From positions 1 through 9,676 of the forward strand of contig SFMI01000064.1 in the NCBI GenBank assembly GCA_004554425.1: DNA of 9,676 bases. The letters run 5' to 3'. Positions within the stretch are counted from its first letter, which is position 1. Each line of letters begins with the position of its first letter. This document shows, piece after piece, positions 1 through 6,458 of this stretch. The position numbers were made by a program, and so were the translations under genes. The notes under the pieces were generated by a model that was not told the origin of the DNA, did no database searches, and saw only the letters and a program-made list of their open reading frames with translations. Source of the DNA: Candidatus Saccharimonadota bacterium (GTDB lineage: Bacteria; Eremiobacterota; Xenobia; Xenobiales; Xenobiaceae).

Positions 1-1438
1 CAACCCAAACAGAGTCGATAGGATCACTCAAAATGAGTACTTCAATACCCTTAGCTTTGAAAACTTCCATTTGCGGAGCTTTAGCTAAACGCTCACGATT
101 TTCGCCAGTAATATAATAAATATTCTCCTGGCCCTCTTTCATACGAGAGACATAATCCTTAAGGGTAGTTAACTCAGCCGAATTAGTAGAATCAGCCAAC
201 ATAATATCCAAAATTCTCTCGCGGTTGGAAGAGTCGTTGTACAATCCTTCTTTAAGCACCTTACCAAATTCGTGCCAGAATTTGCGGTACTCTTCAGGCT
301 TTTCTTCCAACATGTTCTTAAGGACACTTAAAACCTTGCGAACAATGCTCTTATTTATAGCCTTAATCTGACGATCTTTTTGCAAAATTTCTCGAGAGAC
401 ATTAAGAGAAAGATCGCTCGAATCGACTACGCCACGCAAGAAGCGAAGGTAAGGAGGCAAAAGTTCTTCGCAATCGTCCATGATAAAGACGCGCTTTACG
501 TAAAGTTGGATACCTCTCTTGCTCTCTGGCATATACAAATCGAAGGGGGCTTTGGCTGGAATGAAAAGCAAAGCCTGGAACTCAAATGTGCCTTCACCCT
601 TCATAGTGATAACTTTTAAAGGATCTTGCCAGTCGTGAGCTATACGACGATAGAAGTCATTATATTCCTTAGGCTCGACTTCACTTTCAGGACGAGCCCA
701 AAGAGCCTTCATGGAGTTGAGAGTTTCTAACTCTTGCTTTTCAACCGTTTTAGGCTCTTCGCCATCTTTTTCGGCAGGAATGGTTTCCCGTTTGGTAACC
801 ATCATCTCAATAGGATACGAGATAAAATCGGAATAGCGCTTTACTAAATCACGTATAACCCATTCTTGAGTATAATCGGCTAACTCGTTTTCTTCGTCGG
901 CATCTTTCAAATACAAAGTAATGGAAGTGCCCTGAGGAAGCGGACCGGCCTCTTCAATAGTATAAGAGCCATCTCCAGCAGATTCCCAACGATAGCCTTC
1001 CTTATCTCCGAGCTTGCGAGTTTCGATAACGGCTTTCTTGGCAACCATAAACACAGAGTAGAAACCTACACCGAATTGTCCAATCAATTCGGCAGCTTCG
1101 GATTTGTTTTCGGTAGCTTTTTGTAAAAACTCGGCAGTTCCAGAGCGAGCAATGGTGCCGATTAAGCCTTTAAGATCTTCGGCATTCATACCGATACCGT
1201 TATCGATAACTTTCAAAGTGCGTTTTTCGGTATCACGCTCAATAGTAATGTGTAAATGGGAAAGATCAGCTTCCAAGTCTGAATTTTTTAATGCTTCCAA
1301 GCGCAATTTATCCAAAGCATCAGAAGCATTGGAAAGCAACTCACGTAAAAAGATTTCCTTATTGGAATAAATTGAATTAATAACTAAATTTAAAAGCTGG
1401 CGAGCCTGAGCTTGAAATTCGTATGTTTGCGCAGCCAT
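1..1438 (-). CDS. htpG: Molecular chaperone HtpG (Hsp90), 3' end cut by window edge
   Basis: ATP-dependent cytosolic Hsp90 chaperone that helps client proteins fold under heat and other stress. About 479 residues are visible from the ATG at 1436-1438; bacterial HtpG is usually 610-640 residues, so the C-terminal dimerisation domain lies beyond the left edge. The GHKL ATPase domain is intact: the segment reading NKEIFLRELLSNASDALDK holds the catalytic Glu (E33) and Mg-binding Asn (N37). D79-NGIGM follows, then IGTIARSGT and IGQFGVGFYSVF (the ATP lid). The middle domain carries the family motif GVVDSSDLSLNVSREILQ. A GGGG stretch about 8 nt before the ATG is the only SD-like sequence. No internal stop or frameshift is seen. 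The gene appears to be transcribed alone: a terminator lies between it and the next gene upstream, and its leader contains a large hairpin. Identification is secure; regulation is inferred. Confidence 0.97.
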   Translation of the reverse strand, partial: MAAQTYEFQAQARQLLNLVINSIYSNKEIFLRELLSNASDALDKLRLEALKNSDLEADLSHLHITIERDTEKRTLKVIDNGIGMNAEDLKGLIGTIARSGTAEFLQKATENKSEAAELIGQFGVGFYSVFMVAKKAVIETRKLGDKEGYRWESAGDGSYTIEEAGPLPQGTSITLYLKDADEENELADYTQEWVIRDLVKRYSDFISYPIEMMVTKRETIPAEKDGEEPKTVEKQELETLNSMKALWARPESEVEPKEYNDFYRRIAHDWQDPLKVITMKGEGTFEFQALLFIPAKAPFDLYMPESKRGIQLYVKRVFIMDDCEELLPPYLRFLRGVVDSSDLSLNVSREILQKDRQIKAINKSIVRKVLSVLKNMLEEKPEEYRKFWHEFGKVLKEGLYNDSSNRERILDIMLADSTNSAELTTLKDYVSRMKEGQENIYYITGENRERLAKAPQMEVFKAKGIEVLILSDPIDSVWV

Positions 1439-1474
1439 AGCTAGAACCCCATCAAATAAAAATTTTCAACAAAC

Positions 1475-1513
1475 GATACTTCAGATAGCAAATCTCACAC
1501 TATCTAAAGTATC
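1475..1513 (-). promoter_or_regulatory. Large hairpin / inverted repeat in the htpG leader
   Basis: Two 14-nt arms (1475-1488 and 1500-1513) flank an 11-nt loop. In the htpG-sense RNA all positions pair, one of them as a G-U wobble. On the other strand that position would be a C-A mismatch, which suggests selection at RNA level on the htpG transcript, although a protein-binding operator also fits. The hairpin lies about 36 nt before the htpG start codon and downstream of the predicted promoter. A T-rich stretch follows it, so it could act as an attenuator, a thermosensor or an mRNA-stabilising stem. The arms (GATACTTTAGATAG in sense) do not match the CIRCE heat-shock operator (TTAGCACTC-N9-GAGTGCTAA). 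Confidence 0.7.
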
Positions 1514-1549
1514 TCCCCCCTACAACGAGGATAAAACCTACCGCCCTCT

Positions 1550-1555
1550 ATTATA
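1550..1555 (-). promoter_or_regulatory. Possible htpG promoter -10 box (TATAAT)
   Basis: A perfect TATAAT lies on the htpG strand, which would place the transcription start near 1543 and give a leader of about 105 nt containing the 1475-1513 hairpin. No good -35 hexamer is seen at 16-18 nt spacing. The preceding bases read TGGC, close to but not the exact extended -10 (TGn). The call is tentative because the flanks are AT-rich. Confidence 0.4.
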
Positions 1556-1622
1556 GCCACTCTTCATTTTATTAACGTTAGAATTTATCCAATTGGATCA
1601 TATTTTTTATCTCTTAAAAAGC

Positions 1623-1664
1623 AAAAAAAATAGACGTTCCCGACTATATAGTCGAAAATGTCTA
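1623..1664 (-). terminator. Rho-independent terminator after the secreted protein gene
   Basis: On the minus strand a stem of about 15 pairs (arms meeting at the perfect palindrome CGACTATATAGTCG, 1641-1654) is followed at once by eight T residues (1630 to 1623). The stem has one A-C mismatch and two G-U wobbles in this orientation. There is no T-tract on the plus side, so it works leftward only. It lies about 85 nt after the stop codon of the gene at 1749-2282 and separates that gene from htpG. The rest of 1665-1748 holds weaker, mutually exclusive inverted repeats (1678-1685 with 1726-1733, and 1683-1689 with 1740-1746) but no coding sequence that I can support. Confidence 0.85.
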
Positions 1665-1748
1665 CTCTAAACGACCTGTGCGCTCAACTTATATTTTTCT
1701 CACTTTGCGCAAGAAAAAAATACGCGAGCGCACTGCCTCAGTTGAGAA

Positions 1749-2282
1749 TTACTTCTCTACGATGGGCTTAGCAACCACGGGGTTGACCGGATCCCAAACG
1801 ATGAACTTAGCATCTAAGTTCTGTATGCCTCTAGACTCAATGCGGACGCGCACTTTGTCATATTTACGCTCGCGGGGGAAGCTGTAATTGTCGCTCAATC
1901 TAGCGTTCTTGCGGGTAGCTAAAAGAGTACCATCAGGAGCGTAGAAATATACATCTAAATTCTCAATGGAATTGTAGGTGCGACCGGTGCCCAATAAGGT
2001 CTCACCGGGAGCAGCGGGCTCCTTGTGAATCATAGCCTTGGGGGCTTCGATTCTCCAAGAAGTACCGTTTACTACATCAAATTCGACGTAGCTCTTTTCA
2101 TAGAAGAAGAAACTGGTATTGTAAGAGGGATACTCATAAACACTATAAGTGTAAGGACCGAACTCAGTTACTAAGTTCACGGTCTTCATGCTCTCATCCG
2201 CCATAGCCGGCGCAGCACCTACCGCTAGGCAGCCCAGCGACAAAGTGGCCAGCAGGAAGAGTGTGGCTGTGAATTTACGCAT
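1749..2282 (-). CDS. Secreted protein of unknown function (177 aa)
   Basis: I do not recognise the family. The N-terminus is a clear signal peptide: basic MRK, a hydrophobic core to about residue 20, then AAPAMA with likely type I cleavage before DES (near residue 28). A Cys at residue 18 follows SLG, but the position -3 Leu of a lipobox is missing, so a lipoprotein is less likely. The mature part, about 148 residues, is rich in Tyr/Phe (for example SFFFYEKSYVEF) and reads as alternating beta strands: an envelope-exposed or periplasmic beta-sandwich is plausible. A GGAG sits 8 nt before the ATG. The GC hairpin GGCCC-TTGA-GGGCC (2307-2320) lies just upstream in the leader. The gene ends in its own terminator and so seems monocistronic, apart from possible readthrough from the regulatory block upstream. 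Function unknown. Confidence 0.85.
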   Translation of the reverse strand: MRKFTATLFLLATLSLGCLAVGAAPAMADESMKTVNLVTEFGPYTYSVYEYPSYNTSFFFYEKSYVEFDVVNGTSWRIEAPKAMIHKEPAAPGETLLGTGRTYNSIENLDVYFYAPDGTLLATRKNARLSDNYSFPRERKYDKVRVRIESRGIQNLDAKFIVWDPVNPVVAKPIVEK

Positions 2283-2486
2283 TTAGCCTACTCCACTCGC
2301 TTTCTCGGCCCTCAAGGGCCATCTCAATGTTGACGGGACCATTTTTGACAGCCCCAAAAACGAAACTGCCGAACACAATTCCTTACGTTTCGTGAAGGAC
2401 AGCCCGCCATAAGTAGTTCAACAACGAACCTTCGTGATTGGTTCTACAGCCCCTATTGTTCTCCTTCCGCTCGCTCAAAAAGCCTT
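2283..2486. other. Intergenic region with small hairpins and a repeated GGGCTGT motif
   Basis: This 204-nt gap separates the ABC-like gene from the secreted protein gene, both leftward. I see no coding region or tRNA. In the minus sense it holds a 7-bp stem (2360-2366 with 2387-2393) followed by five T residues, a weak candidate terminator for the upstream block. It also holds a 5-bp stem (2426-2430 with 2440-2444), the leader hairpin at 2307-2320, and three copies of GGGCTGT at 2348, 2399 and 2446 spaced 47-51 bp apart. A promoter for the secreted gene should lie here, but I cannot pick convincing -35/-10 boxes. Confidence 0.4.
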
Positions 2487-3401
2487 TCAACGTCCAAAAA
2501 AGTTGTCTACAGCCAGACAGGATATAATAGGAATATTATTGCTTTTTAGAGTGGAAACAAGATTTTGTAACTTTCCACTGTCACCTTTAAAAAAGAAGCG
2601 CAATACTCCAGGATCATCTTCTTTTTGCAACACATCAAATACATCTGGAGATTCATTTAAGCATATAATGGCATCGTCTATTCCGGTATCCCAAATTTGC
2701 AATTGTACTAAATTATATTGTCCAATTTCTTGCACTATTTGAGGATAAAGACCGTGTACAAAGACTTCATTTTCACCGACAATAAATAATTGGCTATACA
2801 GTAAATTTAAATTAAGCAAATTTTCTGAAGATAAAAGAATAGCTTTACCCGTATTGCGAATTTGATTAAGTATATCGATAATTTTTTGCCAATTGCGGAA
2901 ATCGCTGCCTCTAAAAAGATCTTCTATCACAAGTAAACGAGGACTATGTACCAAGGCTCCGGCTATGCTTATACGTTTGCGCAAGCTTGGGTCGCTAATT
3001 TTGGCAATTTGCTCATCTTTATATTGAGCTATTTGAGCAGTCTCTAAAGCCTCATAAATAGCATAAGGCCGGTAATGCTTATCTACATTGTACAGTTCAG
3101 CAATGATAGCTAGCTGTTCCCAAACAGTAAGTTCTTCATAAAATTCTGATTTATCGGGAACAACTCCTAACAAATATTTAGCGCCAGAAGAAGTATTTAT
3201 ATGTGCCCCGATACTAATATTATTGTGGCGTGAAGCTTGTATACCAGCTACAGTTCGTAACAAATTAGCCGAGGATCTTAAATTTTGGCTAATAACTACC
3301 CCAATATCACCCGCTTCCAAAACAAACGAAATGGGAGCTTTTAAAGCGATATTGTTCCCCCAGCGTACTAAATTGCGAACTTCCAGAATAGGAATACCCA
3401 T
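2487..3401 (-). CDS. Degenerate ABC-type ATPase homologue (pseudo-ATPase), CcmA/ABC-2 family fold
   Basis: 304 residues, full length for a CcmA-type (ABC-2 exporter) ATP-binding subunit, including the C-terminal accessory region. The fold can be followed throughout, but each catalytic motif is changed. The Walker A GPNGAGKS/T is SQNLRSSA (residues 38-45, Lys replaced by S44). The Q-loop Gln is D83 in VVPD. The LSGGQ signature is ISDPS (135-139). Walker B LLFLDE is LLVIED (156-161, Asp and Glu exchanged). The switch His is E193 in ILLSSEN. Landmarks that align well are EELTVWEQL, the helix after the signature (KRISIAGAL) and the D-loop-like RGSD. ATP hydrolysis is therefore very unlikely. There is no membrane segment and no permease gene beside it. 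The ATG lies 3 nt after the stop of the zinc-finger membrane protein gene, with no clear SD, so it is probably translationally coupled to it. A structural or regulatory role is inferred. Confidence 0.88.
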   Translation of the reverse strand: MGIPILEVRNLVRWGNNIALKAPISFVLEAGDIGVVISQNLRSSANLLRTVAGIQASRHNNISIGAHINTSSGAKYLLGVVPDKSEFYEELTVWEQLAIIAELYNVDKHYRPYAIYEALETAQIAQYKDEQIAKISDPSLRKRISIAGALVHSPRLLVIEDLFRGSDFRNWQKIIDILNQIRNTGKAILLSSENLLNLNLLYSQLFIVGENEVFVHGLYPQIVQEIGQYNLVQLQIWDTGIDDAIICLNESPDVFDVLQKEDDPGVLRFFFKGDSGKLQNLVSTLKSNNIPIISCLAVDNFFGR

Positions 3402-3404
3402 ACG

Positions 3405-4967
3405 CTATTCAATAGTATCGCGATTAGTCACGTTGTCGGCGTCATCATACGTATTGCCGCCTACTACATTTTCATTTCTGGGGGTTATTTCTTCTGCGGC
3501 CACAGCGTTGTCAGCAGCGTATTCAGTTTTGTGAGCATGGCGACGCATCGAAGAGACTGTTATATCGGAGCCTGGACGAATAATAGCCGGCGAAGGGGCA
3601 ACCGCTGCACGAGGTGAAGATTCGGGATGGTTACTGCCTGCAACATAAGAAGCGGACACAGGTGTTGGCCCGGCTCCAGGAGCATTTTTTTTGGGAGCTT
3701 TCGATACGGGAGAAGGTGCAGGTTGATAAGCAGCTGTGTCATAAGCACGCGTAGGTCGAGAAGCGACTTTAGCTTTTACCTTAGGCTGAGCGCTATAAAC
3801 AGGACGGACGGCGGCACGATGCGCAGGCACAGCTACACGCGGCTGAGAAAAAGTTTTGGAACTATGATGCACAGGAGCAGCTACAGACTGAGGAGCAATA
3901 GCTACAGGAGCAGCAGAAACAGGTTCAGCCGCACTATTGTCTGCTATTGCAGTGTAACTATCAGTAGCTGAATCTCCTTCAGCAACAGTTTCACTGTAAT
4001 CGTGATGAGCAGTGGTTTCATCAGAAGCAGAATTATAACTTTCTTCAGAAACAGACGGTTGCTCCTCAGTATAATTGTCTTGAGCGGAACTATCTTCCAT
4101 AGCTAAGGTACTCTCAGGTAAGTTGTACCCTTCACGGTATTTATTTACCGCAGCTTGAGCTTTTTCTAAATCGATATTTTTTACTTCCAGCCGCCCTCGA
4201 CTACTACGATAAGCGATATTTTGAGAGCTCAGTACGGTACAAGCCTCTACTGGACTAAAATCGCCCAAGGGTAAGACGACCCACTCCTCTTTCACCGTCG
4301 CCTCTGCAACTGTAGCAGAACTTGAAGGTGAAGGGCTAACTTTAGCTTGTTGTTCGTCATCTCCACTTCCACAAGTAATAAAAGACAAACAAATGAACAT
4401 CAGCAAGATAATAGCCGCCACAACACCGACTAAATGCAAATTAACTTTTTGCATTATAGCTCGCAAACGCTCAATATTGGGGATACGCTCTTCTAAGGCA
4501 TTTTCTACAATAACGGAAGTGCGACTGGGAGAGGCAAAAAGATTGCGCAATATCGGAGGCATAGTCCAACGGCTGCTATCTGCGGCAGATAGTCCCTCAA
4601 AATCGTGTTCAACTTGTTTTATAAGCTGAATCTCTTTGCCACAATCGCTACACATAAATATGTGCAAACGAATATTGCGCTGTTCTTCCTTGCTCTGTCG
4701 CCTATCATTGACAGAATAAAAAAACAATTGCTCATGAGTAGGATGAGCATCATAAACAGGCTTAAATCCACTCTTAGCCAATTCGCTCAGAGGACGCATC
4801 AAATCATGCAGACGTCGAACCTCGTCACGGCAGAATTGACATTCAGTTAAATGGGCCTCTACTTCGGCGCGATTCGCTTTAGCCAAGGAACGCTCCGCAT
4901 AGGGTACCAACATAGCCTTTATATATTCGTTTTGGCAAACTTCTGCGCTATTTTTCTTGGGTCTCAC
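3405..4967 (-). CDS. Membrane protein with tandem ZAS-type zinc fingers, putative anti-sigma factor
   Basis: 520 residues. Two zinc-binding anti-sigma (ZAS/zf-HC2-like) modules are visible. The first has C11 ... H39-x3-C43-x2-C46 (AHLTECQFC). The second has H75/H78 ... H102-x3-C106-x2-C109 (LHIFMCSDC) and the typical lead-in HPTHEQLFFYSV. A transmembrane helix spans about 177-198. Outside the membrane, residues 230-287 form a compact-looking island (VVLPLGDFSPVEAC ...) whose strand-helix-strand pattern vaguely recalls the YscJ/FliF ring domain. A long Ala/Ser/Pro/Thr-rich tail to residue 520 is probably disordered. Family knowledge: ZAS proteins hold ECF sigma factors at the membrane and release them on a signal. 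The gene follows a sigma-like gene and precedes the pseudo-ATPase, which fits this. The start is GTG (4967): an in-frame stop lies at 4986-4988, and starting at M19 would lose C11. The SD is weak. The sigma partner is inferred. Confidence 0.85.
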   Translation of the reverse strand: MRPKKNSAEVCQNEYIKAMLVPYAERSLAKANRAEVEAHLTECQFCRDEVRRLHDLMRPLSELAKSGFKPVYDAHPTHEQLFFYSVNDRRQSKEEQRNIRLHIFMCSDCGKEIQLIKQVEHDFEGLSAADSSRWTMPPILRNLFASPSRTSVIVENALEERIPNIERLRAIMQKVNLHLVGVVAAIILLMFICLSFITCGSGDDEQQAKVSPSPSSSATVAEATVKEEWVVLPLGDFSPVEACTVLSSQNIAYRSSRGRLEVKNIDLEKAQAAVNKYREGYNLPESTLAMEDSSAQDNYTEEQPSVSEESYNSASDETTAHHDYSETVAEGDSATDSYTAIADNSAAEPVSAAPVAIAPQSVAAPVHHSSKTFSQPRVAVPAHRAAVRPVYSAQPKVKAKVASRPTRAYDTAAYQPAPSPVSKAPKKNAPGAGPTPVSASYVAGSNHPESSPRAAVAPSPAIIRPGSDITVSSMRRHAHKTEYAADNAVAAEEITPRNENVVGGNTYDDADNVTNRDTIE

Positions 4968-5044
4968 AATATTTCTACCATCCAGCTATAGTCGAATCTG
5001 TCTAAAAAATACATTTTTGCAGTGCATGAAAAAGCAGAAAGCCT

Positions 5045-6241
5045 TTAATTGGAGCGTTGCTCGCTACCTAAACTTAACAAACCACGCAGAAGGCGCAAGC
5101 CGATCTCTCCAGCGGAAGTAACCTCCAATTTTTGGCACAATTCTGCAAACGAACAATTGGCAAAATAGCGCATAACTACAGTCCGATAGGCTTCTAAATC
5201 AGTAGCGGCCAATTTTTTTAAACCAAAAGTCAAAGCCTGAGCCTTACGCGACAACTGAGCAGGGGCTGTCGGTGCAGCAGAGACAGGTTCTTTTTCCGGC
5301 ACATCTTCAGAAGGACTTAGAGCTGGAGCTAAATGCATATTATTTCTGGGAACTCGCGAAACGGCGGCTTTGACTCCAGAATCAGTACGCAAAAGCTGAG
5401 CCTGACTAGAAGAACTTCCTAAGGTTCCGACGCGCCTGGTCTCGGAGCTTCCAAAACTAGCAATTCCAGACGGACTCTCACTCTGGCGCATATATACAGG
5501 TCCTCTAACCCCTCCAGATTTAGGAGCAGAAATGCGCTCACGATTTACGCTCTCTTCTTTGCCACTAAAACTTCTAGCAGCCGGAATACCAGATATTCTC
5601 ATTTTAGGTTTGGGAATATCTTCAAAAAAGAGACTGTCTTTATTTTGGCCATTATAATCCTGACTTTTATAATTGGCTGATGTAGAGGCTTTGTGCCCTG
5701 GTTCATCATCTAAGAAAAGACTCCGTCCCTGGCTAACATCTTTAGAATTGTCGTCATTAACCTTAGGCAATTCTAGAGAATTTTGGATGCGCTTAGCAAA
5801 AGGTTCTGCACAATGGCTATAAAGGTAAAGACGGATACCTTTGCTTAAATCTATATCGGCAGCGTTATTGACAAAGTCAGTAAAAAAACTGTTAAGAAAT
5901 TCCTTGCGACGACCGCCATTGCTAATTAAAGCAGGCGCAATTCCCCCTCGCTCGCTGGCTCTTTCTTGCAAATCTCGTTTTTCCAAGGCTACCAAGAGGC
6001 TTTCAACGTAGGGATAGAAAGTACGCACTAAAATTTCGGCAGCTTCTTTATCGCCGCTCTTAAAGCGGCTGATCATTTCCGAAGTAGTCGCAGCCTCCTC
6101 ACGCTTCAGTAGCTCGATCAATTTAGTTTTAGATTCTTCATCGAGCGTTTGGCGCTCATCATCTGATAAGTTAAAGTTATTTTCTGTCGAAGCGTTGATG
6201 TTTATTTTAGGCAACCGTTCCAAATAATCGATATCGCTCAT
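5045..6241 (-). CDS. Divergent sigma70-like protein with long linker between regions 2 and 4
   Basis: 398 residues from the ATG at 6239-6241. Residues 50-85 (EMISRFKSGDKEAAEILVR...) match the start of sigma region 2 (typically a-x-GD-x-a-f-e-L). Residues 113-156 (NSFFTDF ... DLSKGIRLYLYSHCAEPFAKRI) fit the helices where ECF sigmas read F-x-aWLyriArN. Residues 329-392 resemble region 4: AYRTVVMRYFANCSFAELCQKLEV stands where sigmas read reVlllRyfeglsyaEIAelLgi. Between them lie about 170 Ser/Pro/Arg-rich residues instead of a short linker. Region 2.4-type -10-reading residues are not obvious, so it may not direct transcription. This start was preferred because AGGA lies 8 nt upstream. A longer 474-residue reading from 6469 adds a Lys/Asn/Cys-rich stretch that overlaps the promoters and the start of the divergent peptidase gene. 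It leads the three-gene block, 77 nt before the zinc-finger gene. Confidence 0.75.
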   Translation of the reverse strand: MSDIDYLERLPKININASTENNFNLSDDERQTLDEESKTKLIELLKREEAATTSEMISRFKSGDKEAAEILVRTFYPYVESLLVALEKRDLQERASERGGIAPALISNGGRRKEFLNSFFTDFVNNAADIDLSKGIRLYLYSHCAEPFAKRIQNSLELPKVNDDNSKDVSQGRSLFLDDEPGHKASTSANYKSQDYNGQNKDSLFFEDIPKPKMRISGIPAARSFSGKEESVNRERISAPKSGGVRGPVYMRQSESPSGIASFGSSETRRVGTLGSSSSQAQLLRTDSGVKAAVSRVPRNNMHLAPALSPSEDVPEKEPVSAAPTAPAQLSRKAQALTFGLKKLAATDLEAYRTVVMRYFANCSFAELCQKLEVTSAGEIGLRLLRGLLSLGSEQRSN

Positions 6242-6321
6242 AGTATCATTCCTGAAGAAAACATTCCCTTCTAACTTCGACACTAGCAAGCAGTGTTCCT
6301 TATTTTTTACATTAACCGCCT

Positions 6322-6350
6322 TATATAAAAAATTTGAAACAGCACAGCAA
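6322..6350 (-). promoter_or_regulatory. Possible promoter for the sigma-like/anti-sigma/pseudo-ATPase block
   Basis: On the minus strand TTGCTG (6345-6350) is separated by 17 nt from TATATA (6322-6327). A start near 6315 would give a leader of about 75 nt. The box overlaps the -35 of the rightward promoter, so the two units would compete for or share control. The AT-rich context lowers certainty. Confidence 0.4.
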
Positions 6351-6362
6351 ATATTGTACAAT
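6334..6362 (+). promoter_or_regulatory. Sigma70-like promoter for the M48 peptidase unit
   Basis: TTGAAA (6334-6339), a 17-nt spacer and TACAAT (6357-6362) make a near-consensus promoter with a predicted start near 6369, about 90 nt before the peptidase start codon. It overlaps the candidate leftward promoter, so one regulator could act on both units. Confidence 0.6.
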
Positions 6363-6458
6363 TTCGCCTGGTACTTGTTGTTTTTAGCGATAAAAAAGTG
6401 CTGCTTCTTCATTCGCTTCTGACGGCTGGTGCGTCTTTGCAAAGGAACCGAATAAGCC

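Noticed and set aside
380..1370. Rightward reading frames inside the htpG region
   Set aside because: Shadows of htpG: no SD sites, no recognisable protein features, and the opposite strand codes a clear Hsp90.
1470..1520. CIRCE/HrcA operator at htpG
   Set aside because: There is an inverted repeat, but the arms and spacing do not match TTAGCACTC-N9-GAGTGCTAA.
2360..2393. Terminator for the three-gene block
   Set aside because: Only a 7-bp, AT-leaning stem with a 20-nt loop and five T residues, and it is about 95 nt past the stop. Too weak for a separate call; described under the intergenic region.
2400..2486. tRNA-like segment (GGTTC...GAAC on the minus strand)
   Set aside because: No acceptor stem, anticodon arm or CCA-proximal pairing can be built around it.
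1647..5003. 18-bp similarity (16 of 18) between the terminator stem at 1647-1664 and the gap at 4986-5003
   Set aside because: A match of this quality is expected about once or more by chance in a 10-kb AT-rich window, and one copy is simply part of a terminator hairpin.
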